The notes: a model not told the origin generated them from the sequence alone. 64,000 nucleotides of DNA from Acheta domesticus (GCA_031308135.1 JAHLJT010009436.1:141320303-141384302), one strand, 5' to 3'; shown: positions 34,213 through 45,640, counted from the first letter of the stretch. Made by a program: numbers and translations.

Positions 34213-36410
34213 GAGCGACTGGGCGGAAAAATATAGTAAAATTTCAAAAATTCAAGCAGGTTTTAGGCAAGGGTTCGCGACCACCGACAATATCTTTGTG
34301 TTAGATACATTAGTAAAACAGGCGCTTTCGCGTAAACGAGGCCATTTATATTGCAGTTTTGTGGATTTCGAAAAGGCGTTTGATTCAATCAACAGAGAAT
34401 CGTTATGGCGAAAACTAAAGTTTTAACGGTGTTGCAGAGTATGTACAGAGAAGTAAATTTCTGCGTCAAGTGCGGTGACGAAAGTACAACGCAAAAAAAT
34501 AAAATCGACAGTAGGGGTAAGACAGGGTTGTCCTCTTTCACCGCTGTTGTTTATCTTGTACATAAATGATTTATTGACATGGGTACAGGAAACCGACACA
34601 TCTGCACCGGCAATTGATGGCCTGAAAATTCCAGGATTACTTTATGCGGACGATTTAGTTCTATGCTCGGAAACGATTGAGGGATTACAGACGAGTTTAA
34701 ACATCCTAGAAAGATATAGTGTAGCATGGGGACTAAAAGTAAATATTCAAAAAACAAAAACTGTGGTCTTCAAGAATGGATTTATTAGGGGTAACAAAGA
34801 GAAATGGTATTACGCACAGGAGGAACTCGACCGTGTTAAAACTTTTACTTATCTTGGTGCAAAATTCTCTATGAACGGGGGATGGAATAAACACATAGTT
34901 GCGGCTCATAGTAAAGGAAGAATTGCTCTCAAAGAAATCGGTTGCGTAATGCGTAGAGTACCGGAATTGCCCTTAAAGGTGTGCGACACAATGTTTAAAT
35001 CACTAGTGCTCCCAGCAATGAATTACGGGGCGGAAATCTGGGGAGTGGATAGAATAGACAGATTAGAAAGCATCGAAACAGATTATTATAAATTAATTCT
35101 TGGAGTCTCTAGATTCGCAGCAAATGTCGGCGTCTTAAGAGAGGTAGGTAGTGTAGGAATTTGGAAAGATTTAAAAATGAAAGCCATTAAGCTTTGGATT
35201 AGATTAGCAAGTGAAGAGTCCGACACGCTTATTCGCAGGTGCTTTAGAGCGCAATTACAGGAAAACGATCAGCGATATTGGTCGTATAAAGTGAAACGGG
35301 TACTAGAACGCGCAGGTCTGGGAGACGTTTCTCCTGAAATGGTTGAGAATAGGGGAAGACGGGAAATAGAACGATTAATCTCAGATCGACTTTCGGATAT
35401 TAAAAGGCAAGATATTCTGGTAGCATCGGCAGAAAAATGTTCGTTAGTGGTACAAATTCACACGAGTCCTGTATGGGGATGCGAAAGTTACGTACACACA
35501 CTTAAAAGGGATGCAAGAGGGGGATACGCGTGGTTTAGGTTAGGGGGGTGGATGCAACGTAGAATGAAGGATTCGAATGACAATGGAATCTGTGTACTGT
35601 GCGGTGATAGAGAAGATTGGATCCACATTCTGTTAAATTGCTGCGCTACAGAAACTTGGAGAGGAAAATGGATGGGAATGGGGAACTATGGCTTCCAATT
35701 TAGAAACATAACGCTCGCTCAAAATATATTAGCTGATAATAGATCTCACTTCATGAAAGAATAAGGAATATTTTTAGGAAAGGTTCGAACTATCCGGGAA
35801 ACGGTAATCAGGGAGTGGGAAAACAGTATTGGTTAGTAGTACGAGCGGAGCCTAGACTGGAGATAAAATAATTAATTCAATAAGCAAGAGATAATTAAAT
35901 TAACTAGTAAGGTAATCAATAATGCTAATCATTAATATTAATTAGTATATTAGTCAGTATTAATTAAATTAATCAGTAAGCGATAATTAAGTTAATCAGT
36001 AGCAAATTGTTCGGAGAGGCGGTGGTGCGGGCGATCTTCTGTGGCGATGTTTGATTTCAGGGGCTGAGGAGGCCAAAGACGGGATGGAGAAGATGCCCAC
36101 GCCAGGAAATAAATAAATAGTTTAGAAAATAAAAACTAGTAGTTTAGCATGTACTCGTCTTCTGACGGCAGGTTTTTCCCCCTTCAGGGGTTTTTTCCTC
36201 AGCCGTACCTTATGGTCTCCTTTCCGCGGCTTTGATGCGATGAAGAGACCATTAGGGGTGAATGCCAGAATTCGAAAGGTTAGAATGCGGTAGGATGTAG
36301 GTATTGTAAGGGCTTAAAGGCCTTCAGCCTAGCCACATAGTTAAAAGAATTGAAATTATGTATCAATGTGTCATAATTACCTATTAAATAAAATAAATAA
36401 ATAAATAAAT
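34213..36410 (+). mobile_element. 5'-truncated LINE inserted in R4-like copy 2
   Basis: Insertion of 2,198 bp. The uninterrupted site is seen in copy 1, where CCCGAT is followed directly by AGTTATCGG. The element starts inside the reverse transcriptase, runs through a 3' UTR of about 650 bp, and ends in (AAAT)n at about 36388-36410. No clear target duplication is visible. The protein resembles the I/Ingi side of LINE diversity, but the clade is uncertain. Confidence 0.85.
34236..35764 (+). pseudogene. LINE reverse transcriptase with C-terminal zinc knuckle
   Basis: The first part, ending at 34426, has QAGFRQGFATTDN and FVDFEKAFDSINRESLW. After frameshifts at about 34424 and 34490, an open stretch of about 429 codons follows with GVRQGCPLSPLLF, the intact LLYADDLVL catalytic box, KTFTYLGAKF and a C-terminal CVLCGDREDWIHILLNC knuckle. 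It ends in TAA at 35762-35764. The domain order is usual for LINEs. Most of the element's ORF2 upstream, including the endonuclease, is missing. Confidence 0.85.
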
Positions 36411-36648
36411 AGTTATCGGAGCTGTGGGATTTGTTCCGCAAAATTTGAGTAAGAACTTGTCTAAACTCCCAGGTAATTCAAAAGAATGGGAAGGGCAAGA
36501 AATTGCTTTATTTGGAACAGCCCACATTTTGCGTAAAGTATTGTAGAGGCACTGATAGTCACCGGATCTGCTCCTTAGGTAGCTGGTTGCAACCTGGAGT
36601 AGATTTTATATTCAGCCGACTCATAACATCTTTAGTCGTGATGAAATG

Positions 36649-36649
<1 letters not shown>

Positions 36650-36696
<47 letters not shown>
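36650..36696. repeat. (AAT)n microsatellite, 3' side of R4-like copy 2
   Basis: About 15 units starting at the element's 3' end. Confidence 0.95.
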
Positions 36697-36698
<2 letters not shown>

Positions 36699-36767
36699 TG
36701 AAATAAGAAATTATATACAAATTCAAACTTACGTTGCATCCAACTGCGTAATTTGGGAGCGGGCGAT

Positions 36768-36790
36768 CACACGCGTACTATACGCGTGTG
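36768..36790. repeat. Perfect 10-bp stem-loop
   Basis: CACACGCGTA, loop CTA, TACGCGTGTG. A second short palindrome, GGGGT..ACCCC, follows at about 36798-36815. They may mark the end of an unidentified repeat. Confidence 0.6.
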
Positions 36791-36815
36791 TATACCGGGG
36801 TCACATGTAACCCCA

Positions 36816-39404
36816 ACGATTGTATAATTAGACAACCAGCGCAATTGAAGATATTAGTACGAATACAACTATTCTACGAAGGAAAATTCTCTCAAAGGGT
36901 TATATATGCAACCTTAATTCGAACTTTGCTAATCAGCAGTAGTATATCCTGTTATGCTTATCCGGGTCCAGGTGTACTCTGCGAGGACTACATTCTGGCA
37001 GTTCGACGTGTCGTCAAAACTTCGCTATCCTTTCTTCGCTTTGTAAAGTGTCATGTATGTTGTATTGGAGGAGTCGTGATGCAACAATCGAAAATAAATG
37101 TTCTTTCATCGCAATCTCATATATTGTAACGATACAAATGTTTTATTGATATTCGATTAATTTGGTTTTCCTTTTTATAAACCAAGTCAGGTTTGTTTTC
37201 AAACTTAAAGGTCCTTTCTTTCAATAAAAAGGTTATTTCAATAAAAAGATTTACGAACGTAATCTATTGTAGTATTCCATGACCAAGAGAGCAAGGCATC
37301 GTTGCTCGCGCACCGACGGGAACATTGGATACCGAATGAAAGTATCTAAAAAAATTCGACTGGATCATTTATTCCAAAAATTGTGTTTTTGGAAAAATCC
37401 ATGTGCCATTCCACAAAAAAAGTAAATTTGTTTGTAATGAAATATACCTCTATCATCGTCTCATCAAGAGCGTGGTTGTAATTATGGCCTGTTCCAAATT
37501 TATATTAAGATTTGGGCGCCAGAAACAGGTTACATTAATTACTACCAAAGTTTTCCCATCTAATTTAAATAAAATTGTATAAACATCCAGCTAGCTTGGG
37601 TTGATGGGTCCGGATACAAATACTCGCTATCGCCTCGATAGCCGATTACCTGATCTGCCAACTATACACTATGGCGTGGAATCTGAAATGTAATAATTAT
37701 ATGCTTCCAACTAATTAAAGATTATGATTGACAAATGAAAACTCCTTTCATTTCCAAAGAACAAAATTCAATAATTTATTTAACTTTAAGTTTTAACAAT
37801 TAATTTTATGGTCATGACCTTTTAAATACGTTATCTCTTTTGTACTGCAGTATTTCTTTACCGTTTTGCTTGCCGACGCTCCGTAGTCGCTTCTCACTTG
37901 ACCGTTGTTGGTTCCAAGTTTCGCTTCTTTCTTCCGGTCTTGCGCTGCTGCTGACACGTTCAATCCACACTGCATAAACTATTTATCGTTTCTTATCCGA
38001 TGCTCACGGTTCCTAATCTTTCCCACTGGTTATATAAAACATTAAAGTTCAACTGCAATATCCGAAAAACTGCAAGTCCTCCGCGAATTCACTTCTGGCA
38101 AATAATTCTCAGAGTCCGAAAAAACTATTACTTCTCTCACAAAAAAAATATACAAGTCCCACTTTCCTAATATAATGTCCGCAAACGATCTTTACACCAC
38201 GACACCCAGAGTCAGAATGTCTGTTCAATGCGTTCTTTAACCCTTTATGGTTCGGTAAGCGTCCCTCATTCTATTTTTTCAAAACCCAGCGGCAAAATTA
38301 GACTGTCTAATCTTCACTAGCCAACCCGTGCGTCTCTTACGAACCCAAGTAGCCATGACCCCGTCAGTCATTCGTTTTTGAACCAACCACATCTTATTTT
38401 CTTTAGCTATCTAGCCAGCGTCCTGACATCTTCAAGGCCTGTGTACCGTTTGTGACCTTGCCAACCTCTGCGCTGTCGTTGCTAAGGCCGTATACCGCCA
38501 TATTGCATACCCATTTATCCACCCCATGTGCAGCTAATATTATTAAATAAAATTTGTAATATTCTGGTATATCACAGTAAATATTTCTGAAAATGATGTC
38601 ACAAACTTGATTCGAGTAACATAATAAATATTATCTTTGTAATAAAGGGCAATATAGAAAGTTATATTAACGATTGGCTGTGATAAATGTAAAAATTAAT
38701 CAAATAATAATATTCATCATATCATTTAGAAATTAATGTTGAAATTTTAAATAGGAATGTGATTGAGGTCACGCCATGTAGAAAATGAAATTAAAGAAAT
38801 TCCGTAATTGCGAGCGCTCAAATACTTAAATGATTTAAACCTTTTTATGATTAAAACGTTATGATTTAAATTACAAAGAAAAAAAAGAAAATTATGGTTA
38901 AATTTAGGCGAAATGTGTAAAACAGGAAATAAACTGCGTCACGAAGACGCGAACGAACCGCGAGTCGAAGGCCTATACGTATAAGACCGCCCGCAGCCAG
39001 CGAATGAGATCCTTTCACAACATCGAATCTGCCCCAGTAGCCGAATAGGTCGCTGACTATCCCAGTAGCCGGACAGGTTGCTGATTGCCTTGTTTTGAAA
39101 CCCTTTTCTTTCTTTTCTTTGGGCCCTGTTAGCTGAATAAGTTGACAGCGGCAAAATAGTCTTATAACAAATGGCACCCCGCGCAGGTCGTGTTAATCTA
39201 AAAAATTGTACTCATAGAAATAAACGCGCTTATAGGCCAGTATTGGTCTGCTGGACCTTTGAGCGCACATGCATTGAGGAATGTAGATAAGTTATTTTCT
39301 CACAGAAGTGTTTGTTTTGATGAGAGACGATATAGCGGCGCTCTCGGGGCGTCGACCTCTTGCCAGAAGACGCGGCTTACCAGGTCTACATAGGCTGCAG
39401 GGGC
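36816..39404. other. GUSB intron 1, unrecognised stretch
   Basis: Long AT-rich region with no supported coding sequence. Short open frames here show no family motifs. Confidence 0.4.
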
Positions 39405-39412
39405 ACTGTTGC

Positions 39413-39585
39413 CAGAGGCGTATCTAGGTATTCAGGCGCCCATGGCAAGAATACAATTTGCGCCCCTGCAAGGATACTTCAAATTAGGGTTGTTATTTGT
39501 TTTAGCGGGTATACTCTAAATAGCGCCCTTTGTGAGTGGCGCCCATGGCACGTGCCATGTCTGCCATACCGTAGATACGCCTCTG
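39413..39585. mobile_element. hAT-like MITE, 173 bp
   Basis: Inverted termini CAGAGGCGTATCTA and TAGATACGCCTCTG, with perfect 8-bp duplication ACTGTTGC at 39405-39412 and 39586-39593. It carries inner GGCGCCCATGG repeats and no coding sequence. Confidence 0.92.
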
Positions 39586-39593
39586 ACTGTTGC

Positions 39594-40399
39594 AGTGAAT
39601 CTGAGTCGATATTGAAATACGTCCTTATGTGTATGGAAGCGTTTTGTTTACAAATTCTTTTAAAGAAATGAGAAAGAGTTCCTTGTAGTATACTAATATA
39701 AAGAGAGCTCTAAGATTGAAATACGGTATTTTTTGTAAATAGAAACCATTACTCTGAGTTAGTATAGAATCACTTGAAGAAATAAAGATCTTCATTCTTC
39801 TCGTTACCATTAGTCAAGATTTTATGATGTATGTCATAAATTTGTAAAATTCATTTCTGAAATGTTCTGTTTTACTGATAAAGGAAATAAATGTTCACTA
39901 TTTGTTCTTTGATTTCTGAATGTTTTCATGAGTTAAGTATAGTTGAAGTATACATAGTTAAAAGACCTTGTCACCTCTTCATGTGGTATCCACGTTTCCC
40001 TTATGGAGCGTGATTCATACGATGGGGTCGAAAACGAGACACGGAAGTTGCAAAAACAGCTTTTCAAAACTACAATGTTGACGATAGAGATTGTTTCCTT
40101 AATGCAATCTGTCCTAAAAAATAGATCTTTAAATAAGATCAAGTACACTTTTTTGAAAATATGAAAGGTTTTTGCGTAGCCTTGGATGAAGTAACAGTAA
40201 TTTATTAAAAAAATCTCAAAAATGGCAAAAATATTTTTCTTTTAAAAAACTTTCTTATAAAACGGCGCAGGTTTCATTTCCATTGAACTCTCAATCACTA
40301 GTTCTGTCGGTGACTCGCTGGTTGAGATGGTCCGACACACAACTGAACGAATCAACAGAAAAAAGCGAGAGGGGAGGGGAAGATTTGAGAGAGACCAAC
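39594..40399. other. GUSB intron 1, 5' end
   Basis: Nothing recognised up to about 39950. From 39950 to 40270 there is a degraded stretch with Rep-A-like blocks (AGATCAAGTACACTTTTTTG). The intron 1 donor GTTGGT lies at 40394-40399. Confidence 0.45.
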
Positions 40400-40603
40400 C
40401 TTCGGAAGCCCGCGCTGGTACCAGCGCTGACGGAAGCCAACATCCACCTCCTCTCGGCCGCCGAGCGCGAACCTCCAGATGCCGTCCAGCGACACCGCTT
40501 CGCGCGACTCCGACTCACGAGGGAAGAGCGCCCCAGCCGCGCCCCCCGCCGCGCACGCCAGCCACGCCAGCCACGCGCCAGCCACCCATGACGCCCACGC
40601 CAT
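40400..40603 (-). CDS. GUSB: Beta-glucuronidase, coding exon 1 with signal peptide
   Basis: Encodes residues 1-68. The start ATG (40601-40603) has G at -3 and +4. Residues 1 to about 25 form a hydrophobic signal peptide (tandem Trp, Leu and Ala, then a Gly/Ala-rich cleavage region), as expected for a lysosomal enzyme. LFPRESESREAVSLDGIW follows, the family's N-terminal motif, and RQRWYQRGL closes the exon. The donor is AAG/GTTGGT, phase 0, somewhat weak but the only fitting one. Intron 1 is 29.1 kb. The exon is strongly GC-rich, giving long open frames on both strands; only this one has family similarity. Confidence 0.93.
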
Positions 40604-40779
40604 CGCCGTGGACTTTCAGCTACAACACAACGCGCCAACGCCCACTTCGAGAACCACACACACTATTCTCTCTCGTGACACGCATACTGCTCAAGAATGG
40701 CAAATAAATACTCTCGAAAAGCACTGCAATACATTAAATATTTTAGAAAAAAAACTCTTCTGACGTCGTCCCGGACAGA
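40604..40779 (-). promoter_or_regulatory. GUSB 5' UTR and proximal promoter region (inferred)
   Basis: Sequence directly upstream of the GUSB start codon. It is GC-rich near the gene and then AT-rich. No TATA box is evident at a typical spacing. The transcription start cannot be fixed from sequence alone. Confidence 0.35.
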
Positions 40780-40965
40780 GTCTTGCGAGTACTCTTGGCT
40801 GTGCGGGTGACGCAGCGTCGAAGACTGCGATGCCGACGTTTCCACCATTTTGTAGTAGTCTTCCTGAGGACTGGTCTTTGGCAGCGGATGATCGAAACGT
40901 CGGCAACACAGCTTTCGACGCGGCTATCAACCGGACAGCAAGGAGACTCTTCACTGCAATAGCAT
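40780..40965. repeat. Inverted repeat with GAAACGTCGGC motifs
   Basis: Two arms in opposite orientation: TCGAAACGTCGGCAACACAG with TTTCGACGCGG on plus, and GGAAACGTCGGCATCGCAG with TTCGACGCTG on minus. A third copy of the motif is at about 7140-7200. The motif resembles the conserved ends of Penelope-like elements. It lies 180-360 bp upstream of the GUSB start codon. Confidence 0.5.
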
Positions 40966-41019
40966 AGTAGAGCATATACATAGTTCAACAATATTTTACA
41001 TTCCAAGAATATTTTTAAA

Positions 41020-42395
41020 CTAGTGGTGCTACAGAATGGCACAGACTTCCCCGTATTAGTTTACTGTTTCGTTTGGTCTCGGCTAGCTATTCGGACTTGC
41101 CAAAGCTCTTGACAGCGGCCATCTATCGCTGCCCAAACTACATTTTTTTGACATTTTATTAATTTGTAGGTTTCCTAATAGTAGAAAAAATATTATTTTA
41201 AGGATATAAAAAAACAGTTAAACCATGTCCTAAATGGCAAATTTCGTTGAAAAATTTTGGTGCCGTTTTTAAGAAAATGGCATTTAAGCGCTACTCTAAA
41301 ATCGAAATTTGAAGCTATTTTTCACTGAAAATGTTTTTGAAAAGTTAATTTAAAACCATTTGGAGCACTTACATCCGCAAATTCATTAGTGTTCACAAAT
41401 TGCTGGAAATGTGCATTTTAAGAGCATGAGAGAACTTTCAAAAATAGTACATTTATGTTATTTTTGAAAAAAAACAAAAAAATTCCCCAAAATGAACGTC
41501 ATATTAAACAGTGAAATTCGCACTATCCGTTCGAAAAGTTTGAACATAAAATTTGAAGCCAATTTTGAGGAAATGGCATTTGAGCGTTTCTGAAAATGCG
41601 GAATTTTGAGCTTGTTTTCACAGAAAACTATTCAATATTCGAGAAACGTTATGTGATATTATTTAAAGCATATGTCCTCGTTAATATAATAATGTGAATA
41701 AATTGCCGCTAATGTAAATAACGACGTGAGAGACAAGTAAAAAAAATTACATTTTTGGTATTTTTGAAAAAACAAAAGAATAGAGGAATATGGCGTTTAT
41801 GGCATCTCGTAGAGCACATTTAGCACACTCCCTCAAAAAGTTTAAAGAAAAAATTTAGAGCCGTTTTTGAGAAAATGTTGTTTTTGTATATTTTTTTAAT
41901 TTCAAATATTGCACGAATTATTGCGCGAAAACGACTATAATTTTCAAAACATTGTACATGACCTTAATGATAGAACTCACTTTGGAAAACAAATTTTTTT
42001 TTTGGAGTACAAATCTCTATCTTCAATTTTGTACTTGTAGCTAGACGCTGAAAAAATCCAAACTTTTAAAATTTTCGAGTTCGAAAAAATTCAGAGTTAA
42101 CCGGGAAAATGAGACCATGTCGCATTTACAGGTGTATTATACTTTATCTTTACAAGAAAGTTAAAGAATAAATTTGGACCCGTTTTTGAGAAAATTTTGA
42201 AAATATCCAAGGAGCTTCATGTAGAGTACCCTCAAATTTTGAAGAAAGTTTTTCAAAATCGAGGCGCCTTGAGTGGACACAGATCGACCAAAGAATATCC
42301 ACTTTTAGAGAAATCGCACTATAGACCGACGGACGGACGGACGTTTTGAAAAGACCCACTTTTTTCGGTATCAGGGGACCCTAAAACGTGTATTT
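41020..42395 (-). repeat. Rep-A family, long copy A8
   Basis: Inverted copy. The right end reads CTAGTGGTGCTACAG on plus at 41020, and the body carries the CGCCATTTTC-type blocks several times. It is truncated within the left half near 42395, where copy A9 begins. Confidence 0.65.
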
Positions 42396-44150
42396 CCGCT
42401 GAAATGTGCATATTAAAGATGTGAGAGATCTTTAAAAAAATACATTTATAAAACTTTTGAAAAAACAAAAAAAACTCAAAATAAACTTTACGTCATATTA
42501 AAGAATGTAATTAGCAGTGGCGTAGCGTCAGGGGACGCTAAGATACTGAGCATCCCCACGTAAAATATTAATCAAAGAAGCATAAATATTGTTTTGATGT
42601 GTCAGGGGACGGATCATACAACGTCTGGTGAGAAAGCACTGTGTGAGAAAGGCTTATGAGAGCAAGTTGCTCGCTTGTGCACGAGAGCGCAGCACACTTG
42701 AGGTTGTCAGAGAAGTATTTTTCTTTCTCACTCGTGATTTCGTGCTTGGTCATGAGCACAAACAGATATAGTGCTTGCCTACTAATTCTCAATTAATATC
42801 TAAGAAGTTGAATTCTGACTTAAATACATTAAATTTTATTTTGGTTCGAAATATATAAATTCACAAGTGATCTCATTGTCAACTGCGAGTGAGAACTAAA
42901 GCGGAGCTATTTCATAATTTGCTTTTAAGAAGTCTCCTGAGATAAATCTGTTGAACTAGTGTAACATTAGTTTCAATAACTTAGATTCTAGAGAACATTA
43001 AGAATAATGATGTCTTCAGTTCGCATTATTGTTCAGCATCCCCAGACACACGAGACAGGCTACGCCACTGGTAATTAGCACTAAAAGTTTGAAGAAAAAA
43101 TTTGCAGCCATATATGAGAAAATGACGTTTACGCGTTTCTGAAAATGCCGAAATTTGAGCTACTTTTCACAGAAAACGGTTGTTTTTTCAAGAAGCACGT
43201 GTACATTATTTAAAGCACATGTACTCATAAATATAATAATGTAAAGAAATCGCCGATAATGTAAATATTAACGACGTGAGAGACAAGTCAAAAAATTACA
43301 TTTTTCCAATTTTTGAAAACACAAAAGAACAGAGCAATATGTCGTTTCTGTCATCTCATAAAATACATTAGGCACTATACCCACCAAACGTTTAAAGAAA
43401 AAATTTGGAGCCGTTTTTTGAGAAAATCTTATTTTTGTATTTTTTTTAAATTGCACATATTGCACGAAATATTGCGCGAAAACTACTAAAATTTTCAAAA
43501 AAATGTACATGACCTTAAAGATACAACTCATTATGAAGAAAAAAATTTATTTGAAGGAAAAATTATCTTCAATTTTGTATTTCCAGAAAGACGCCGAAAA
43601 AAATTTTAACTTTTGCAATTTTCAAAAATTCAGAGTTATCTATGCCCCCTTAGTAAGTGTATTTTACTCTATCCTTACAAGAAATTTAAAGAAAAAATTT
43701 GGAGCCGTTTTTGAGAAAATTTTGAAAATTTCCGGGGAGCTTCATGCAAAGTACCCCCAAATTTTACAGAATCTTTTTCAAAATCTCAAAGCTTCGACTA
43801 GAACCAGATCGACTGGGGATCACACATTTTGGAAGAAATCGTACGTATGGTTTAGGCGCTAGGAGTGTTCACAAACGGACGGACGGATGGACAGACGGAC
43901 AGGCGGACGTTTTCCTTTCAATTGGTTTTTCGGTATCAAGGACCCACAAAACAGGGTTTCTGGCTACACCACGTGTTAGGGGATTTTTTTCTTAATTTAG
44001 TAACTGGTTTTATACACTTTTTCGGTATCCCGGCCCGGCAATGAATTTTTTCCGCCGAAAATTGGCCATTTTTTTCGCGCAGCATTACATAACTTTCCCT
44101 AAACCACGTATATCACTCCGTGTATACGTACGTATACGGGAAAGTAAAAA
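42396..44150 (-). repeat. Rep-A family, long copy A9, with nested MITE
   Basis: Inverted copy in tandem with A8. The left-end block CGCGCAGCATTACATAAC is at about 44076-44093, followed by a TATACG palindrome and GGGAAAGTAAAAA. It lacks the right end. The MITE at 42515-43070 interrupts it. Confidence 0.7.
42515..43070. mobile_element. hAT-like MITE, 556 bp, second copy
   Basis: Ends CAGTGGCGTAGCG and GGCTACGCCACTG, with perfect 8-bp duplication GTAATTAG at 42507-42514 and 43071-43078. It matches the copy at 2751-3306 at both ends and over the right half; about 100 bp of the left interior is unrelated. Confidence 0.9.
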
Positions 44151-44154
44151 TAAT

Positions 44155-44905
44155 TCAAGAATACACATTTTGGGGACCCCTGATACCGAAAATGTGTTAT
44201 TATTTTTCAAAACGTCAGTCCATCCGTCTGTCCGTTCTTCCTACTAGCGCCTAAACCATACGTAGGATTTTTCCAAAGTGAATATTCCTCGGTCTATCTC
44301 GCTCCACTCGAATTTTGAAACATTTTTTAAAACTTGGGGTACTTTACATGAAGCCTCAGGGACATTTTCATTTTTTTTTTCAAAAATGGCTCCAAATTAT
44401 TTCTTTTAATTTTTTGAAAGAATAGAGTACAAAAGTTATAAAGATGGCATAGGTCCGTTTTTCACTGTTAACCTGAGGGGTGAAAGGACTAGGAGGATGG
44501 TGGGAGGTGGGAAGTCATCGTGGCATTGTTTAGCCATCACAGCATTTGCCTTATGACCGAAGGTAACCAAGAAAAACCTCGATTCCTACCATTACAAAAT
44601 TGAAGTTCAGATTTTCCCTTCGAGTAATTTCTTTTCGTAGTCCTTTCATTAAGGCAATGTACATTTCAAAAAGAAAAATTAGTAGTTTTCGCGAAATATT
44701 GCCTGAAATTTGTGCGATTTAAAAAAATAACAAACCCAAAATTTTCTCGAAAACGGCTCCAATTTTTTTCTGTTAACTTTTGCTAGGGATATTTCCATAT
44801 TTACTCTATGAGATGACATAAACGCCCTATTGCTTTATTCTTTTGTATTTTTTTACTTGTCTCTTAAATTCTTTTTCTCTCGTAAATATTCACATTAGTG
44901 GCGAT
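44155..44905 (+). repeat. Rep-A family, copy A10, partial
   Basis: Opposite orientation to A9 and head to head with it. It carries GGGACCCCTGATACCG, TAGCGCCTAAACCATACG and the TGAGATGACATAAACGCC block, and ends near CGTAAATATTCACATTAG. Confidence 0.6.
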
Positions 44906-44985
44906 CTCGCATACAAAGTATATCTTATAAAACCCCTAACACCCTTCAATCATTACTTCCCAGCAACAAATCGCCTTTACCCTTC

Positions 44986-45321
44986 ATGGAAAGAAGTGGT
45001 GTTTATTTGTTAGAGTGTAACAGCTGTAATTCAGCATATACAGGACAAACAGGTAGAATGTTTACCTGGAGATTAAAAGAACATCTAAGATCTTGGAGAC
45101 TCAAACAAGATTTCTCCACTTTCTCCAACCATCTCATCCAAAATAACCACTCTTTCGACCCAGATATCAACTTTAAAATCTTACATTTGGAAAACAAAGG
45201 TATTAAATTGAACGTTTTAGAAAATTTTGAAATTTTAAAACTGTACAAAAATCCAAATAGAAATTGTCTCAATGAACAATCACAATTCAAATCCAGCCCA
45301 ATTTTAAATTTATTTATTTGA
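44986..45321 (+). pseudogene. Penelope GIY-YIG endonuclease fragment
   Basis: Reads SGVYLLECNSCNSAYTGQTG, then RLKEHLRSW. The GVY..AYTGQT pattern is the GIY-YIG signature, preceded in Penelope proteins by reverse transcriptase and here by nothing intact. The CNSC pair is the usual Penelope feature between GIY and YIG. The endonuclease makes the nick used for insertion. The fragment has 111 codons and ends at a normal-looking stop. Confidence 0.85.
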
Positions 45322-45551
45322 CTAGCTTTTATTTTTTCTTCCTCCTTCCCTTTTCCTTCAGTCTGTTCCCGAACCACGTGCGATGCACAAGATGGCGGCA
45401 TACTGGTCAATGTACTTTTATAACATTTAATTATGAGTGTTTAATCTGTGTTACTTGGGTAAGTACCTTAATTAATTAGTTTTCAAGCTCTATATGTTTA
45501 TGTACATTGGTAATTTTCATTTGCTTACTTTTTACTGAATTTTCTATTGTA

Positions 45552-45592
45552 GTCACTGATGATGGGAAAAACACTCCCGAAACATGTTTGAC
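45552..45592 (+). ncRNA. Hammerhead-like ribozyme motif
   Basis: CTGATGA (45556-45562), a GGGA..TCCC helix II, and GAAAC (45579-45583), with GTCA (45552-45555) able to pair with TGAC (45589-45592) as helix I. Helix III would be minimal, as described for Penelope-type hammerheads. One unpaired T follows CTGATGA, so activity is uncertain. Confidence 0.55.
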
Positions 45593-45640
45593 GAAATTTT
45601 CTAAACATTAAAAAATTTCATCCTTTATTGTGGTTGATAT

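Larger units (their letters stand above)
33601..36650 (+). mobile_element. R4/Dong-like retrotransposon, copy 2, interrupted
   Basis: Plus-strand copy, closely similar to copy 1. It is 5' truncated and begins within the C-terminal ORF (LKKSWRDKPLHGQYLKRMDK). At about 33785 a deletion of roughly 29 bp relative to copy 1 removes part of the zinc knuckle. The endonuclease core again reads KPGIVIRD, LIDVAVP. At 34212/34213 another LINE is inserted; the R4 sequence resumes at 36411 (AGTTATCGGAGC) and ends at TGATGAAATGG next to (AAT)n. Confidence 0.9.
44906..45640 (+). mobile_element. Penelope-like element, 3' fragment
   Basis: A 5'-truncated fragment holding the C-terminal GIY-YIG domain and the downstream non-coding end. 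The end has CACTGATGATGGG and CCCGAAACATGTTTGACG, the conserved terminal motif of arthropod Penelope elements, which often forms a hammerhead ribozyme. Confidence 0.8.

Noticed and set aside
40283..40763. Long plus-strand open frames opposite GUSB exon 1
   Set aside because: They arise from GC-rich sequence opposite a real exon; the peptides are Pro/Arg/Ala-rich and show no family motif.
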